Numbered from the stretch's first letter, positions 7,629-16,690 are shown. The stretch is 35,643 nt of DNA from Betaproteobacteria bacterium HGW-Betaproteobacteria-16 (GCA_002840835.1 PHCQ01000054.1:1-35643), one strand, 5' to 3'. Program-made: numbers and translations. The notes: generated by a model from the sequence alone, not told the origin.

Positions 7629-9512
7629 TCAGGGAAGAGGTACGCCGGCGGCAGTGATGACCGATTGGTGGGCGTAGTCTCCGGGCATCGGGCGGTTTAC
7701 CGTGCCCAGGCGGCGCACATGGTCCACAAAGGTTTGCGTGTACAGGAGGTAGTTGTTGACGTAGTTGCCAGTGGCAAAAACGGTGCCGAAGGTGGAGTAG
7801 CCGTCGCGGCCACTGGCGATGAAGTCGTTCGTCACCACGGTATAGGTGCGCGTGAGGTCGACGGATGCCCAGTTGCCTGTGACTCGGTCGCGCGACTGCA
7901 CGTTGGCAAAGCGCGCACCGCGCGGCTGGCTCATGTCCAGGTTCCAGCGCAGGCCGGCGGCGTAGGGGTGCGAACCATTGGACTGACCAGCATCCAGGTG
8001 ATTGGACACCGCGTCTTCCAGCACATCGATCACCTGCTGGCCGGTCATCGGCAACTCAACCAGCACGTTGGTGAATGGCAGCAAGGTGAAGGCGGTATTC
8101 AGGCTGATCGGGCCGGCCGGCACCGCGATTCGCACACCGCCAGCGTTCTGGATCGCCATGTCGGCCCTCAGGCTGCCGGCCAGGAACGCCTCGGCCACCA
8201 CTTGTGCTGCGTCGCTGCCGCGCGCCAGGGTGTTGGCGTTCTCGCATCCTGCGACGCCTGCAGAGCGGTTGGTGGATTCACCTGGCACGCGCACCAGGCA
8301 CAGCGATTCGCCCGCCAGGCCGATCAGCTCTGCCTTTTTCTCATCCACATCAGAAGAATAGTCGGACAGCATGGCTGCGGCAGCAACATCAGGCTCGGTC
8401 ACGCGCAGCGGCGATCCCTTGAGTCCATCCACAATGCCTTTGCGGGTGATTTCGTCCACGGCCACCCAGGCGCCGCTGCTGTCCTGGCGCTGGAAGCTGG
8501 AGCCCACCAGCAGTGAAGCCTGCCCAGCACAGCTGTCCACTTCACCGCGCTTGTTGAACTTCAACTGCATTTCGCCGATGGCCTTCGCGTATTCCCAGGC
8601 CTGGCCAATGCAGACGGGCTTGCCATCCTTGTTGGTGGCCCGGGTCGGGTAGTCGCCCGAGCCGCTGAGGCCGAAGGCGGTGAAGTCGCCAAGCAGGCTG
8701 TGCGAGTCGCCGCCAATGATGGCGTCCACGTCAGTGAGTTGTGCAGCCATTGCCTTGTCGGCTTCATACCCCTGGTGGGTCAGCAGCACAAAGTGGCGAA
8801 TGCCTTCCTTCTTCAGTGCATCGATGGTGCGCTGAGCCGCCTGCGTCTCGTCTTCGAACACCGTGGTTGGCAGCGGGCGCGAAGAATTGGTGGTCTTTCC
8901 CTTGATGTCGATGCCGATGATGGCCACCTGCACACCTTTGATTTTCTTGAGCGTGTAGGGCTTGATGTAGTCGGTGGCGCTGCTCATGGCCAGCGGCGTG
9001 CCCATCGCTGGCTTGACGTTGGCCGCCAGCACAGGCGTCTTGCAAGTGCCGTTGCGCAGGAAGTCGAGGAACACCTTGAGGCCGGCGTCCGAGTCGTCAA
9101 ACTCGTGGTTGCCCAGAGCGAAGGCGTCGAAACACACGGTGTTCATCATGGCGGCGTCGGCCTCGCCCTTGAACAGCGTGTAGTACAGCGAGCCGGTGAT
9201 GGCGTCGCCCGCATGCAGCTTGATCACGTTGGCCTTGGCCGGGGCGGCCTTGAAAACGCTGGTCACGCGCGCGAAACCGCCCAGTTCCACACGGGTTGCA
9301 ATGCCGTCAATCAGCAGCTCGGTGTTCGAGAACGGGTCCAGCTGCGAGTGGTGATCGTTGATGTGCATCAGCGTCAGTTCCACCGCAGGGAACTTCGGCT
9401 GATCTTTGGGGCCCTGGTTACCGGTCTCTTCCCCGCCGCCACAGGCGGCCAGGGCGAACACGAAGCTGGATGCCATCCACAGGGCGCAACGGCGTGAGGC
9501 ATTGAAAGTCAT
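7629..9512 (-). CDS. 5'-nucleotidase / UDP-sugar hydrolase-type lipoprotein
   Basis: A 627-residue protein starting MTFNASRRC with AGGAG upstream; a longer in-frame start at 9548 lacks support. A lipoprotein signal ends at LAAC (Cys24), so it is probably membrane-anchored in the periplasm. The N-terminal metallophosphoesterase domain shows HINDHHS (Asp53), HAGDAITGS, GNHEFDDSD, LLTHQGYE and GGDSHSLLG, the expected metal ligands. The C-terminal 5'-nucleotidase domain contains NAGGVRIAV and a tail ending VNRPMPGDY. Such enzymes release phosphate from nucleotides or cleave UDP-sugars outside the cytoplasm. It lies downstream of the glycerophosphodiesterase gene but behind a terminator, so it probably has its own promoter. 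A half Pho-box-like GTGACAG (revcomp CTGTCAC) lies at 9563-9569. Confidence 0.9.
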   Translation of the reverse strand: MTFNASRRCALWMASSFVFALAACGGGEETGNQGPKDQPKFPAVELTLMHINDHHSQLDPFSNTELLIDGIATRVELGGFARVTSVFKAAPAKANVIKLHAGDAITGSLYYTLFKGEADAAMMNTVCFDAFALGNHEFDDSDAGLKVFLDFLRNGTCKTPVLAANVKPAMGTPLAMSSATDYIKPYTLKKIKGVQVAIIGIDIKGKTTNSSRPLPTTVFEDETQAAQRTIDALKKEGIRHFVLLTHQGYEADKAMAAQLTDVDAIIGGDSHSLLGDFTAFGLSGSGDYPTRATNKDGKPVCIGQAWEYAKAIGEMQLKFNKRGEVDSCAGQASLLVGSSFQRQDSSGAWVAVDEITRKGIVDGLKGSPLRVTEPDVAAAAMLSDYSSDVDEKKAELIGLAGESLCLVRVPGESTNRSAGVAGCENANTLARGSDAAQVVAEAFLAGSLRADMAIQNAGGVRIAVPAGPISLNTAFTLLPFTNVLVELPMTGQQVIDVLEDAVSNHLDAGQSNGSHPYAAGLRWNLDMSQPRGARFANVQSRDRVTGNWASVDLTRTYTVVTNDFIASGRDGYSTFGTVFATGNYVNNYLLYTQTFVDHVRRLGTVNRPMPGDYAHQSVITAAGVPLP

Positions 9513-9602
9513 GGAGTGTCTCCTGAAGGATCGGACGTTGAGCCGCATGCTGCCTGCCGTAAGTGACAGCCCTGTGTCGCGCCGGCGCAGAGAAGCAGAC
9601 GC

Positions 9603-9625
9603 AAAAAACCCGGCCGAAGCCGGGT
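9603..9625 (-). terminator. Rho-independent terminator after the glycerophosphodiesterase gene
   Basis: Read on the minus strand, the stem CCCGGC-TTCG-GCCGGG (a UUCG tetraloop) is followed by six T. It lies about 30 bases after the stop at 9656 and separates that gene from the 5'-nucleotidase. Confidence 0.9.
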
Positions 9626-9655
9626 ACAGATGTACAAGGTGGGGCCGATGGCCAC

Positions 9656-10918
9656 TTACCTCCGGTTGGCGCAGTTGGCGTAGAACGTGGTGGTGGCCGG
9701 CCAGTCGGAGAAAACGCCGATGACCCCGACATCGCGAGCGAGCACATCCAGCACACGCAGCATGTCGCCTTCGGTCTTGATGGCGGAATCGAACGTCTGG
9801 TAGTAGAAGCCGTTGTTGCCATCGGCCAGCAGGCCAGAGCGCTCCAGGGTCCAGGTGATGATGTCCAGACCCGCTGCGCGCGCGTTGCGTGCGTACTGCG
9901 AAGGAACGATCTGGCCCGAGTTGTCGGTGCTCAGAAGCGCAAAGATCGGGGGCGCCACGATGTTGATGCCCTCGCTTTTGTAGTTCATCAGATCGGCCTT
10001 GGTGGGAAGATCCGCCACTGTGTTGGCGTCGTCGAGGTAGACCGCCTGGCGCCCGAAGGTGGGCTCGTAGCGCACCCAGTATTGCAGGTCTCGAAGGTCA
10101 AACGACTGCGCCCACACGCGGGTGGGGTGCACGCCTGCGCGCTTGTACTCGTCGATCATCTTCTGCGCGTAGGCTTCCTGCGTGAACCCGTCGAAGGGCA
10201 TGTCCACGCTGGCGCTCTTGAGTTCGGGCGTCATTTTTACGCCCAGCCGCTTGAACAGTTCGATGCTCTCCTTGTGGGTCATCAACGTGCCGCTGGTGGG
10301 GCCTGAATACAGGTCCGTTCGCCAGTTGGCGGTTCCACCCAGGAATTCAGCGACGGTGCGGGCGCGCGGATTGAATGCGTCCATCTTGCCGCGCAGCGTC
10401 TTGAATTCGGCCAGCGTGATGTCGCTGGTGCGGCACTCCGCGCTGGCAGGTGTCAGCAGGTTGCCGTTGGCGTCGAACGTGGCGGCCACGAAGGGCTGGG
10501 TGCATTTGCTGGCCAGTGGCGTGGCAAGAATGTTGGTGGTGGTGTGCAGGTCGTTCTGTGCGTGGCGGCAGACCAGTTCCTTGTCTTTGGTGAAGGTCAC
10601 ATCGCATTCAATGATGCCGGCGCCCATGCGGGCGGCTGCCACATACGACTCCATCGTGTGTTCAGGAAACTGCATGGCTGCGCCACGGTGCCCGATGGAG
10701 AAGTCGCGAGGCGTGTAGTGGCCTCGCTGGGCGCACTGCTGCAACTTCTGCTTGAGTGGGGATTCGACCATGTCGTCCACCAGAAAGAAGGGGCGCTGTC
10801 CCAACTGCACATGGCTTGATCGCTCCACGTGGCGGACAGGCTTGTGATGCCGCGGTGAATCCGCAAGAAGGGTGGTGGAAAGGCTCAGCAGGACACAACC
10901 GGCAATGAAACGTCGCAT
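9656..10918 (-). CDS. Exported glycerophosphodiester phosphodiesterase (GlpQ-like)
   Basis: A 420-residue protein starting MRRFIAGCVLLSLSTTLLA, a clear signal peptide, with AAAGAGG upstream. GDPD catalytic residues are visible: His77-Arg78 in SIGHRGA, Glu86 in FPEHT, Glu104 and Asp106 in ECDVTFTKD, and His119 in VCRHAQ. The family hydrolyses glycerophosphodiesters to glycerol-3-phosphate and an alcohol in the periplasm. The conserved N of the usual PENT motif is His here (PEHT), a minor variation. A PhoB-box-like site lies 75 bases upstream of the start, and the adjacent operon encodes a matching importer and cytosolic phosphodiesterase. The longer in-frame start at 11053 has no family support. 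Confidence 0.92.
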   Translation of the reverse strand: MRRFIAGCVLLSLSTTLLADSPRHHKPVRHVERSSHVQLGQRPFFLVDDMVESPLKQKLQQCAQRGHYTPRDFSIGHRGAAMQFPEHTMESYVAAARMGAGIIECDVTFTKDKELVCRHAQNDLHTTTNILATPLASKCTQPFVAATFDANGNLLTPASAECRTSDITLAEFKTLRGKMDAFNPRARTVAEFLGGTANWRTDLYSGPTSGTLMTHKESIELFKRLGVKMTPELKSASVDMPFDGFTQEAYAQKMIDEYKRAGVHPTRVWAQSFDLRDLQYWVRYEPTFGRQAVYLDDANTVADLPTKADLMNYKSEGINIVAPPIFALLSTDNSGQIVPSQYARNARAAGLDIITWTLERSGLLADGNNGFYYQTFDSAIKTEGDMLRVLDVLARDVGVIGVFSDWPATTTFYANCANRR

Positions 10919-10992
10919 GGCTACCTCTTTGGTGGATGGGATGGGTGGGCGCTTCTGTACCCGAAGCACGTCAGGCATGCTAGGCAATCCAC

Positions 10993-11010
10993 ATGGCAGA
11001 TTCATGGCAG
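10993..11010 (-). promoter_or_regulatory. Pho box upstream of the glycerophosphodiesterase gene
   Basis: On the minus strand the site reads CTGCCAT-GAAT-CTGCCAT, two identical 7-base repeats with a 4-base spacer. This is the geometry of PhoB sites (consensus CTGTCAT-N4-CTGTCAT), with one mismatch in each half. It lies 75 bases upstream of the start codon in the 156-bp gap after the phosphodiesterase gene. Confidence 0.7.
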
Positions 11011-11074
11011 TTCTGTCGCGATCTGAAGTAGTCCTCCTGGCGCGCGCATCCACGGGGACTTGTTCAGCGCCGCC

Positions 11075-11893
11075 TCAGTCGATCAGCAAACCACCCTCCC
11101 GGAACCGGTAGGGTCCGGCATACTCACCCACCACGCAGGTGTGGGTGACGAGCCGGCCTGCGTGCCAATGGTGCAGCTGGTGGCCGGGGGGTTCCATCAC
11201 AAAGCAATCAGGACCGTCGGCGCTCAGATCCAACGCCACCTGGTGTGCGGGGCTGGGGCACGTGGATGCCACTGTGCCGCCAAAACGGCACTGGATGGAC
11301 CGGTGAAGGTGCCCGCACAGCACGCGCTCCACGTGCGTGTACTTCTTCAGAACGCACTCCAGTGCTTCTGCTCCCTCCAGGCCGATGGCGTCCATGTGGG
11401 CGATGCCGGTCGCAAACGGGGGGTGGTGCATGGCAATGACGGTAGGTCGAGCGTCTTCGGCCAGACGTTCGTCCAGCCAGTTGAGCCTTTGCGCGCACAA
11501 CTTGCCACGTCCTTCCTGCGGCACCACGGTGTCCAGAACCAGCAACCGGATCTGCCCCAGGTCGACGGCATATTGCAGGAATTCGCCCGCTTGCGCGAGG
11601 TAGTCAAAGCGGGGGCCGGTAAAGGCATGGCGCAACGCCATGCGTTCGTCGTGGTTGCCTGCCACCAGGTACATCGGCACTGTGAATGGTGCGAGCAGTT
11701 CCTGAAGCAAGGCGTACTCTTCAGGACGGCCGTAGTCCACCAGATCTCCGGTGAGGAGGATCAGGTCGGGCTGGGTGTCCAGATCCAGAATGTGGTCTAT
11801 GCAGGCCCGTAGCATGCCTGCGGTGTCGACGATGCCGTAGGCGAGTCGCCCATTGGCCTTGATGTGCATGTCTGAAATCTGTGCAATCAACAT
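11075..11893 (-). CDS. GpdQ-like cytoplasmic phosphodiesterase (metallophosphoesterase)
   Basis: A 272-residue protein without signal peptide, in the calcineurin-like class III cyclic-nucleotide/glycerophosphodiesterase group. Ligands fall at Asp8 and His10 (QISDMHIK), Asp50 (LTGDLVDYGRPEEY), Asn80 (VAGNHDE), His156 (AMHHPPF), His195 and His197 (CGHLHRS). These positions match, as I recall them, the binuclear-metal ligands of Enterobacter GpdQ, and the GRPEEY and MHHPP motifs are also shared. The enzyme would split imported glycerophosphodiesters or similar diesters. Its start overlaps the end of the ABC ATPase gene by 7 bases, so it is the last gene of the importer operon. 3',5'-cAMP phosphodiesterase (CpdA) activity is an alternative, but the operon argues for catabolism. 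Confidence 0.9.
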   Translation of the reverse strand: MLIAQISDMHIKANGRLAYGIVDTAGMLRACIDHILDLDTQPDLILLTGDLVDYGRPEEYALLQELLAPFTVPMYLVAGNHDERMALRHAFTGPRFDYLAQAGEFLQYAVDLGQIRLLVLDTVVPQEGRGKLCAQRLNWLDERLAEDARPTVIAMHHPPFATGIAHMDAIGLEGAEALECVLKKYTHVERVLCGHLHRSIQCRFGGTVASTCPSPAHQVALDLSADGPDCFVMEPPGHQLHHWHAGRLVTHTCVVGEYAGPYRFREGGLLID

Positions 11894-12858
11894 GAGGCAC
11901 TCTCTCTGAAGGCATCAACCCGCAGTCCTACGACTTCTCCTCGTGCAAGAGAGGTGCGGGGCGGCAGCTTCAGGATGACGACTTCCTCGCCCGTCAGCCG
12001 CACCTGAACGCGCAGGTGGTCGCCCAGAAAAAGGCAGGACACCACTGTGCCCTTCAGATCTGCCAGATCGACGGGCACCAGAATCGCGTCTTCCGGCCTG
12101 AATCGCCTTTCGCCCACCACGTTGAGTGTGCCGATGAAGTCCGCCACAAAAGCGTTTGCGGGGTTGAAGTAGATCTGCTTGGGTGTGCCGATCTGCGAAA
12201 TGCGGCCCCGGTCCATCACGGCGATGCGGTCGCCCAGTGCCATGGCTTCGGCCTGGTCGTGCGTCACATAGACAGCGGTGATGCCCAGGCTGCGCAGCAG
12301 GGCATTGATGTCGGATCGCAGTGTTTCTCGCAGACGGGCGTCCAGTGCGGTCAGAGGTTCATCCAGCAGCAGAACGCGTGGGCGTGGGGCAATGGCGCGC
12401 GCCAGTGCCACGCGCTGTTTCTGTCCGCCAGACAACTGGTGAACCTGACGCGTGGCCAGCGACTCGATGTGCATCATGTCCAGCATCTCGTTCACGCGAG
12501 TCTTGAGTTCTGCTGCAGGCATGCGCCGCACTTTCAGTCCATAGGCGATGTTCTCCTGCACAGTCATGTTGGGAAACAATGCATAGCTCTGGAACACCAT
12601 GCCGACGTGGCGCTGCTCGATGGGCAGGCGGGTCACATCTTCGTCGTCGAAAATCACCTGTCCGGTGTCTGGTGTTTCCAGGCCAGCTATGAGGCGCAAG
12701 GTGGTGGTCTTGCCACAGCCTGAAGGACCCAGCAGAACCAGGGTCTCGCCTGCTTCGATGTGCAGATCGGTGGGTTCAAGCACGCGCTGCTGTCTGTAGG
12801 CTTTGGTGCAGGCGTTCAGATGCACGCGAACGCCGTGGTCGGGGTGGCCGAAATTCAT
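11887..12858 (-). CDS. ABC importer ATPase (phosphonate / Fe / polyamine-type)
   Basis: A 323-residue ATPase with Walker A GPSGCGKTT (44-52), Q-loop Gln90, signature LSGGQ (142-146), Walker B VLLLDEP (162-168) and switch His200. After the nucleotide domain, residues 235-323 form a TOBE-like regulatory domain. It overlaps the permease gene by 4 bases (ATGA) and the phosphodiesterase gene by 7, so all are translated as one operon. Proteins of this class power uptake of 2-aminoethylphosphonate, ferric iron, putrescine or glycerol-3-phosphate; the neighbours favour a phosphorus compound. Confidence 0.93.
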   Translation of the reverse strand: MNFGHPDHGVRVHLNACTKAYRQQRVLEPTDLHIEAGETLVLLGPSGCGKTTTLRLIAGLETPDTGQVIFDDEDVTRLPIEQRHVGMVFQSYALFPNMTVQENIAYGLKVRRMPAAELKTRVNEMLDMMHIESLATRQVHQLSGGQKQRVALARAIAPRPRVLLLDEPLTALDARLRETLRSDINALLRSLGITAVYVTHDQAEAMALGDRIAVMDRGRISQIGTPKQIYFNPANAFVADFIGTLNVVGERRFRPEDAILVPVDLADLKGTVVSCLFLGDHLRVQVRLTGEEVVILKLPPRTSLARGEVVGLRVDAFRESASC

Positions 12859-13682
12859 GGGGTGGTCTTCCTGGCGCCTGCGAGCTGCAAGGCAATGAGG
12901 AGGGGAACGATCATCATGAAGAAGACGATGGTGTAGGCGCTGCCCACTTCAATGCGCAATGAGGCATAGGCGTCGGCCAGACCCACGGGCAGGGTCTGGG
13001 TGAACGGGGTGTGCAGCAGGAGCGTCATGTTGAATTCGCCAATGGACAGCGTCAGCACCATGAGCGCACCGGCCAGGATGCCCGAACGGCAGTTGGGTAG
13101 CACGACACCGAAGAAGCGCTGGGCAAACGAAGCGCCCAGGCTGCGCGCGCCTTCTTCAAGCGTGTGCATGTCCACCGACAGCAGAACGGCCAGCACCGAA
13201 CGGACCATGAAAGGCAGCGTGAAGAGCACATGGCCCACCAGCACGAATGTCCAGTGCGTCCTGAACTCGCCGACAGCACCATAGGTGACGATGAGTGCGA
13301 GGGCGGTGGCAATCCCTGGAAGAGCCACTGGAAGCATGAGAAGCTCTTCAATGGCGCGAGCCACGCGCCCCTGGGTGCGCGAGAGCACGTAGGCAGCAGG
13401 CACGCCCAGCACCAGGTTGCAGGCCAGGCAGGCCAGGGCGATTCCCATGGAAAGCCAGAGGCTGTGCTGGTAGTCCGTCCAGACCTTGATCACCCACTTC
13501 AGCGTGAGCCCGCTGGAGAGCCCCTCGAACTGGTTGTTGGTGAGACCGGTCAGCACCGACAGCAGGATGGGCACGATCAGAAACGCGGCCACGCACACCG
13601 TGAAGGCGAGCAGCGCCCAGAACAGGGGCGATCGGCCCGAGCGTCGAGGCTGGGGGGCGGGTTGGTCAAGCATTGCCATCAT
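12855..13682 (-). CDS. ABC importer permease, second subunit
   Basis: A 275-residue inner-membrane protein with about six hydrophobic helices. The cytoplasmic EAA loop is EEGARSLGASFAQRFFGVVLPNC, the contact site for the ATPase. A basic, proline-rich start (PAPQPRRSGRSP) precedes the first helix. It overlaps both neighbours by 4 bases. It pairs with the other permease to form the heterodimeric pore of a Type I importer. Confidence 0.93.
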   Translation of the reverse strand: MMAMLDQPAPQPRRSGRSPLFWALLAFTVCVAAFLIVPILLSVLTGLTNNQFEGLSSGLTLKWVIKVWTDYQHSLWLSMGIALACLACNLVLGVPAAYVLSRTQGRVARAIEELLMLPVALPGIATALALIVTYGAVGEFRTHWTFVLVGHVLFTLPFMVRSVLAVLLSVDMHTLEEGARSLGASFAQRFFGVVLPNCRSGILAGALMVLTLSIGEFNMTLLLHTPFTQTLPVGLADAYASLRIEVGSAYTIVFFMMIVPLLIALQLAGARKTTP

Positions 13683-14497
13683 GCGGCGGCGGCAACGGTG
13701 TTGCCGGCAAGGGATCGCGCAAAAGCCAGGGCTGCCCAGGTCAGCAGACCCAGCACGAAGGAGAGCGCGGCCGCCATGGCGATGTTGGCCTGCAACGTGA
13801 ACTCGGTGTAGATGATCATGGGGAGCACATCGATGCGCGTGGCCAGTGTGAAGGCCGTGCCAAAGGCGCCCATCGACGTGGCGAAGCAGATGGCGCCTGC
13901 AGCAAGCAGCGCGGGCTGCAGCCCCGGAATGAGCACATCGCGCAAGATGTGCCAGTTGGAAGCGCCAAGCGACCGGGCTGCTTCCACCAGTTTGGGGTCC
14001 AGCTTCTCGGCGGCAGCCATAACGGTGAGGATGGTGCGTGGAATCGAGAAATAGATGTATCCCACAAAGAGGCCAACCATGGAGTAAGCAAACACCAGAC
14101 GTTCACCGATCAGCAGTTCGGTAGCCAGCGGGATCAGGCCTTGGCGGCCGCCCAGCATGATGACCATGAACCCGATGACGACACCGGGGAAGGCCAGCGG
14201 CAGGGTCAGCATGGCGGTGAGCACCTGCCGGCCCGTGAATTCATGGCGGGCCAGGAAGACGCCTGCAATGGAAGAGATCACCAGGGTGGCCAGCGTGACA
14301 AGCGCTGAGAGGGCCACCGTGGAAAACATGCTGCGCAGGTAGCGCGGCTCAGTGAAGGCCGCGGTGTACGCAGACCACCCCAGCTCGCCGCTTCCGCCGA
14401 TGAACAGCAGCCGGGCGAGCGGGATGGCGAAAAAGACCAGGAAGACAGCCGCGCCTGGCAGCATCAAACCCAGCAGCCAGGCGCGGTCAGACTTCAT
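13679..14497 (-). CDS. ABC importer permease, first subunit
   Basis: A 272-residue inner-membrane protein with about six helices; its EAA loop is VEAARSLGASNWHILRDVLIPGL. The start codon overlaps the stop of the binding-protein gene in a TGATG junction, and its end overlaps the second permease by 4 bases, indicating coupled translation. It resembles PotB/PhnU-type permeases of polyamine and phosphonate importers. Confidence 0.93.
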   Translation of the reverse strand: MKSDRAWLLGLMLPGAAVFLVFFAIPLARLLFIGGSGELGWSAYTAAFTEPRYLRSMFSTVALSALVTLATLVISSIAGVFLARHEFTGRQVLTAMLTLPLAFPGVVIGFMVIMLGGRQGLIPLATELLIGERLVFAYSMVGLFVGYIYFSIPRTILTVMAAAEKLDPKLVEAARSLGASNWHILRDVLIPGLQPALLAAGAICFATSMGAFGTAFTLATRIDVLPMIIYTEFTLQANIAMAAALSFVLGLLTWAALAFARSLAGNTVAAAA

Positions 14498-15510
14498 CAG
14501 CCCACTTCTTTCTGGTAGCGCTCACCGATGGCTTTCGCAGCCACAGCCAGTCGCTGCACATCAATGGCCTTGGCGCGCTGGTAGTCCGCGTCCGGCAGAA
14601 AGCGCTTCTTGACGTCGGCCGACATGGCGGCAGAGAACACCGGGCGCAGGTAGGCGTTGGCCCAGTGGCTCTGGCCTTCGTCTGAAAGCACGAAGTCCAG
14701 CACCTTCTTGCCTTGCGTCGGGTTGGGACCGTTCTTGACCAGACCCATCACATACGGCAGTTGCTGTGTGCCTTCCTCAGGAATCACGAACACGGTCGGG
14801 GCCTGGTCGCTGTACTGCGCGCGGTAGGCATTGAAGTCGTAATCGATGAGGATCGGGATTTCGCCCGAGAGCACACGTGCGTAAGCGGTTTGCGTCGGCA
14901 CGATGGGACTGTTGGCCTGCAGCTGCTTGAAGTAGCTGATGCCGGCGTCCAGGTTTTCGTAGCTGCCGCCCAGCGCCAGATTGGCAGATATGACGCCCAC
15001 CTGGCCCACTGCCGCACTGCCGGGGTTGAGGTAACCCACCAGTCCCTTGTAGTCGGGCTTGAGCAGGTCGGCCCAGCTGCGGGGTACCGGCTTGCCGCGC
15101 AACGCCTGGGTGTTCACGAAGAAGCCCAGTGTCCCGGAGTGGATGGTGAACCAGTTGCCTTCGGCATCCTTGAGCGAGGCCGGGATATCTGCCCACCGTT
15201 GAGGCTTGTAGGGCTCGATCACACCGGCGGCCTTGGCCTGTGGCCCCACCTGGCCACCCAGGTACACCACGTCGGCCACAGGCTTGGCTTTCTCGGCGAT
15301 CAGTGTGGCGAGCGCCTGGCCGGAATTCTTGTTGTCAGGAGGCACCAGGATGCCCAGGCGCTGGTTGACCATGCGCAACATGCCGCCCCAGTCTGCCCAT
15401 TCCGGGGGGCAGTTGTAGCAGATGGCGCGGGCCGATTGTGCGAACGCCGGCAGGGCGGCGGTGGTGCCGGCTGCTGCTGCGGCCATTAGGAGTTCACGGC
15501 GATTCATCAT
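14497..15510 (-). CDS. ABC importer periplasmic substrate-binding protein
   Basis: A 337-residue protein with an export signal (MNRRELLMAAAAAGTTAALPAFAQS) whose double arginine could also allow Tat export. It has the extracellular solute-binding family 1 fold, as in Fe(III), 2-aminoethylphosphonate and polyamine binders: ADVVYLGGQVGPQAKAAG near the N-terminus and a C-terminal GKKVLDFVLSDEGQSHWA helix. AAGGAACT precedes the start. It is the first importer gene after the regulator (60-bp gap). The ligand cannot be read from sequence; a phosphodiester or phosphonate is inferred from the adjacent GpdQ-like enzyme and the Pho box. Confidence 0.9.
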   Translation of the reverse strand: MMNRRELLMAAAAAGTTAALPAFAQSARAICYNCPPEWADWGGMLRMVNQRLGILVPPDNKNSGQALATLIAEKAKPVADVVYLGGQVGPQAKAAGVIEPYKPQRWADIPASLKDAEGNWFTIHSGTLGFFVNTQALRGKPVPRSWADLLKPDYKGLVGYLNPGSAAVGQVGVISANLALGGSYENLDAGISYFKQLQANSPIVPTQTAYARVLSGEIPILIDYDFNAYRAQYSDQAPTVFVIPEEGTQQLPYVMGLVKNGPNPTQGKKVLDFVLSDEGQSHWANAYLRPVFSAAMSADVKKRFLPDADYQRAKAIDVQRLAVAAKAIGERYQKEVG

Positions 15511-15570
15511 CAGAGTTCCTTGTTGACAGGGGTGGAGGGGCGGGTGGGGTGAGGTGGTGATTTCAGTCGG

Positions 15571-16659
15571 TCAGCATTCATTGCTTGGGAACGTGCCATC
15601 TGCCGTCTTGCAACGGGCCGAAGTGCCGCCCAGGCGCAGCGTGTGGTGGAGCAGAGCAGGGCCCAGGTAACGTTCACCGGCCATCAGCTGCAGCAGCAGT
15701 TCCACCGCCGTGCGTCCGATCTCGGCTGTGGGCTGAACCACCGTGGTGAGCACAGGTGTCATCCATTCGCCCACTCGCACGCCATCGAAGCCGGCCAGAC
15801 TGATGTCTTCAGGAACCCGCAGACCCAGGCCACGCATATCGCGCATGACAGTCATGGCCAGCTGATCGTTGGAACAAAACAGGGCAGTGGGCGGCTGGCG
15901 CCGGTTCAGCAGGTCCTGCAGCTCGGCGCGTGTGTCGGAGGTGTTGAAAGGAAGCTCCAGCGGCGTGCTCCACGGGAGGCCTGCGGCGCGCATGGCGGCC
16001 TGGTAACCCAGGAAGCGCTGGTGAGAGCGGTCGGACTGCTGAAACTGACCCGCCAGCATGTGGACCCGCTGGTGTCCCAAAGCGAGCAGGTGCTCCACCA
16101 CCTGGCGGCCAGCTGAAAAATTGTCGACGCTGACCGAAGGGCGCAAGGACTGGCTGGCGTGTCGCTGGCCCGTCTGGTTGAACACCAGCACATAGGGGAT
16201 GCCCTCGGCATCGAGCTTGTCAAGCACCGGGCTCCGGGCTGCGTCGGCCACGGTGAGAATCAGGCCGTCCACCCGCTGTTGCAGCAGGCGCTCGCTCACC
16301 CGTTCTTCTGATTCGACCTGGTACCCCGTGGTGCTGATGGCAATCACATGGTTACTGGCCTGCGCCGCCGCCTCAATACCCTGCAGACACTCGGCAAAGA
16401 CCGGGTGGTTGAGCGAAGGCAGCACCACGCCAATGGTGCGGGTGCGGGTGGCACGCAGGTTGCGGCCCAGGAGGTTGGGCCGGAATCCCAGTTGCCTGGT
16501 GACGGCGAGCACCGCTTCCGAGGTCTTGCTGCTCACGCGTCCGCTCGCATTGAGCACGCGAGAGACCGTTGCCACAGAAACGCCGGCCACCAGGGCCACT
16601 TCCCTGATGGTGGGTGCCTTGGTGGCGGTGGTCTGGTCTGGCGATTGGATTCGTGACAT
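15571..16659 (-). CDS. LacI-family transcriptional regulator of the importer operon
   Basis: A 362-residue protein with a LacI helix-turn-helix (TIREVALVAGVSVATVSRVLN, residues 17-37), a hinge helix around residues 50-65 and a periplasmic-binding-protein-like sensor (GVVLPSLNHPVFAECLQGIE; ALFCSNDQLAMTVMRDMR; ISLAGFDGVRVGEWMTPVLTTV). It is the first gene of the minus-strand operon, 60 bp before the binding-protein gene. A perfect CG-centred palindrome lies about 20 bases upstream of its start, suggesting autoregulation. It probably senses the imported substrate or its breakdown product. Confidence 0.93.
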   Translation of the reverse strand: MSRIQSPDQTTATKAPTIREVALVAGVSVATVSRVLNASGRVSSKTSEAVLAVTRQLGFRPNLLGRNLRATRTRTIGVVLPSLNHPVFAECLQGIEAAAQASNHVIAISTTGYQVESEERVSERLLQQRVDGLILTVADAARSPVLDKLDAEGIPYVLVFNQTGQRHASQSLRPSVSVDNFSAGRQVVEHLLALGHQRVHMLAGQFQQSDRSHQRFLGYQAAMRAAGLPWSTPLELPFNTSDTRAELQDLLNRRQPPTALFCSNDQLAMTVMRDMRGLGLRVPEDISLAGFDGVRVGEWMTPVLTTVVQPTAEIGRTAVELLLQLMAGERYLGPALLHHTLRLGGTSARCKTADGTFPSNEC

Positions 16660-16678
16660 GCCTGAACGGGAACGTTGC

Positions 16679-16690
16679 GTAAACGTTTAC
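16679..16690. promoter_or_regulatory. LacI-type operator palindrome
   Basis: GTAAACGTTTAC is a perfect 12-bp palindrome with the central CG step typical of LacI/GalR-family operators. It is 20 bases upstream of the lacI-family start codon and downstream of the Pho box, so repressor binding could block activation by PhoB. Confidence 0.7.

Noticed and set aside
9552..9569. Pho box before the 5'-nucleotidase gene
   Set aside because: Only one half (CTGTCAC on the minus strand) fits; the second half, GGCAGGC, matches poorly.
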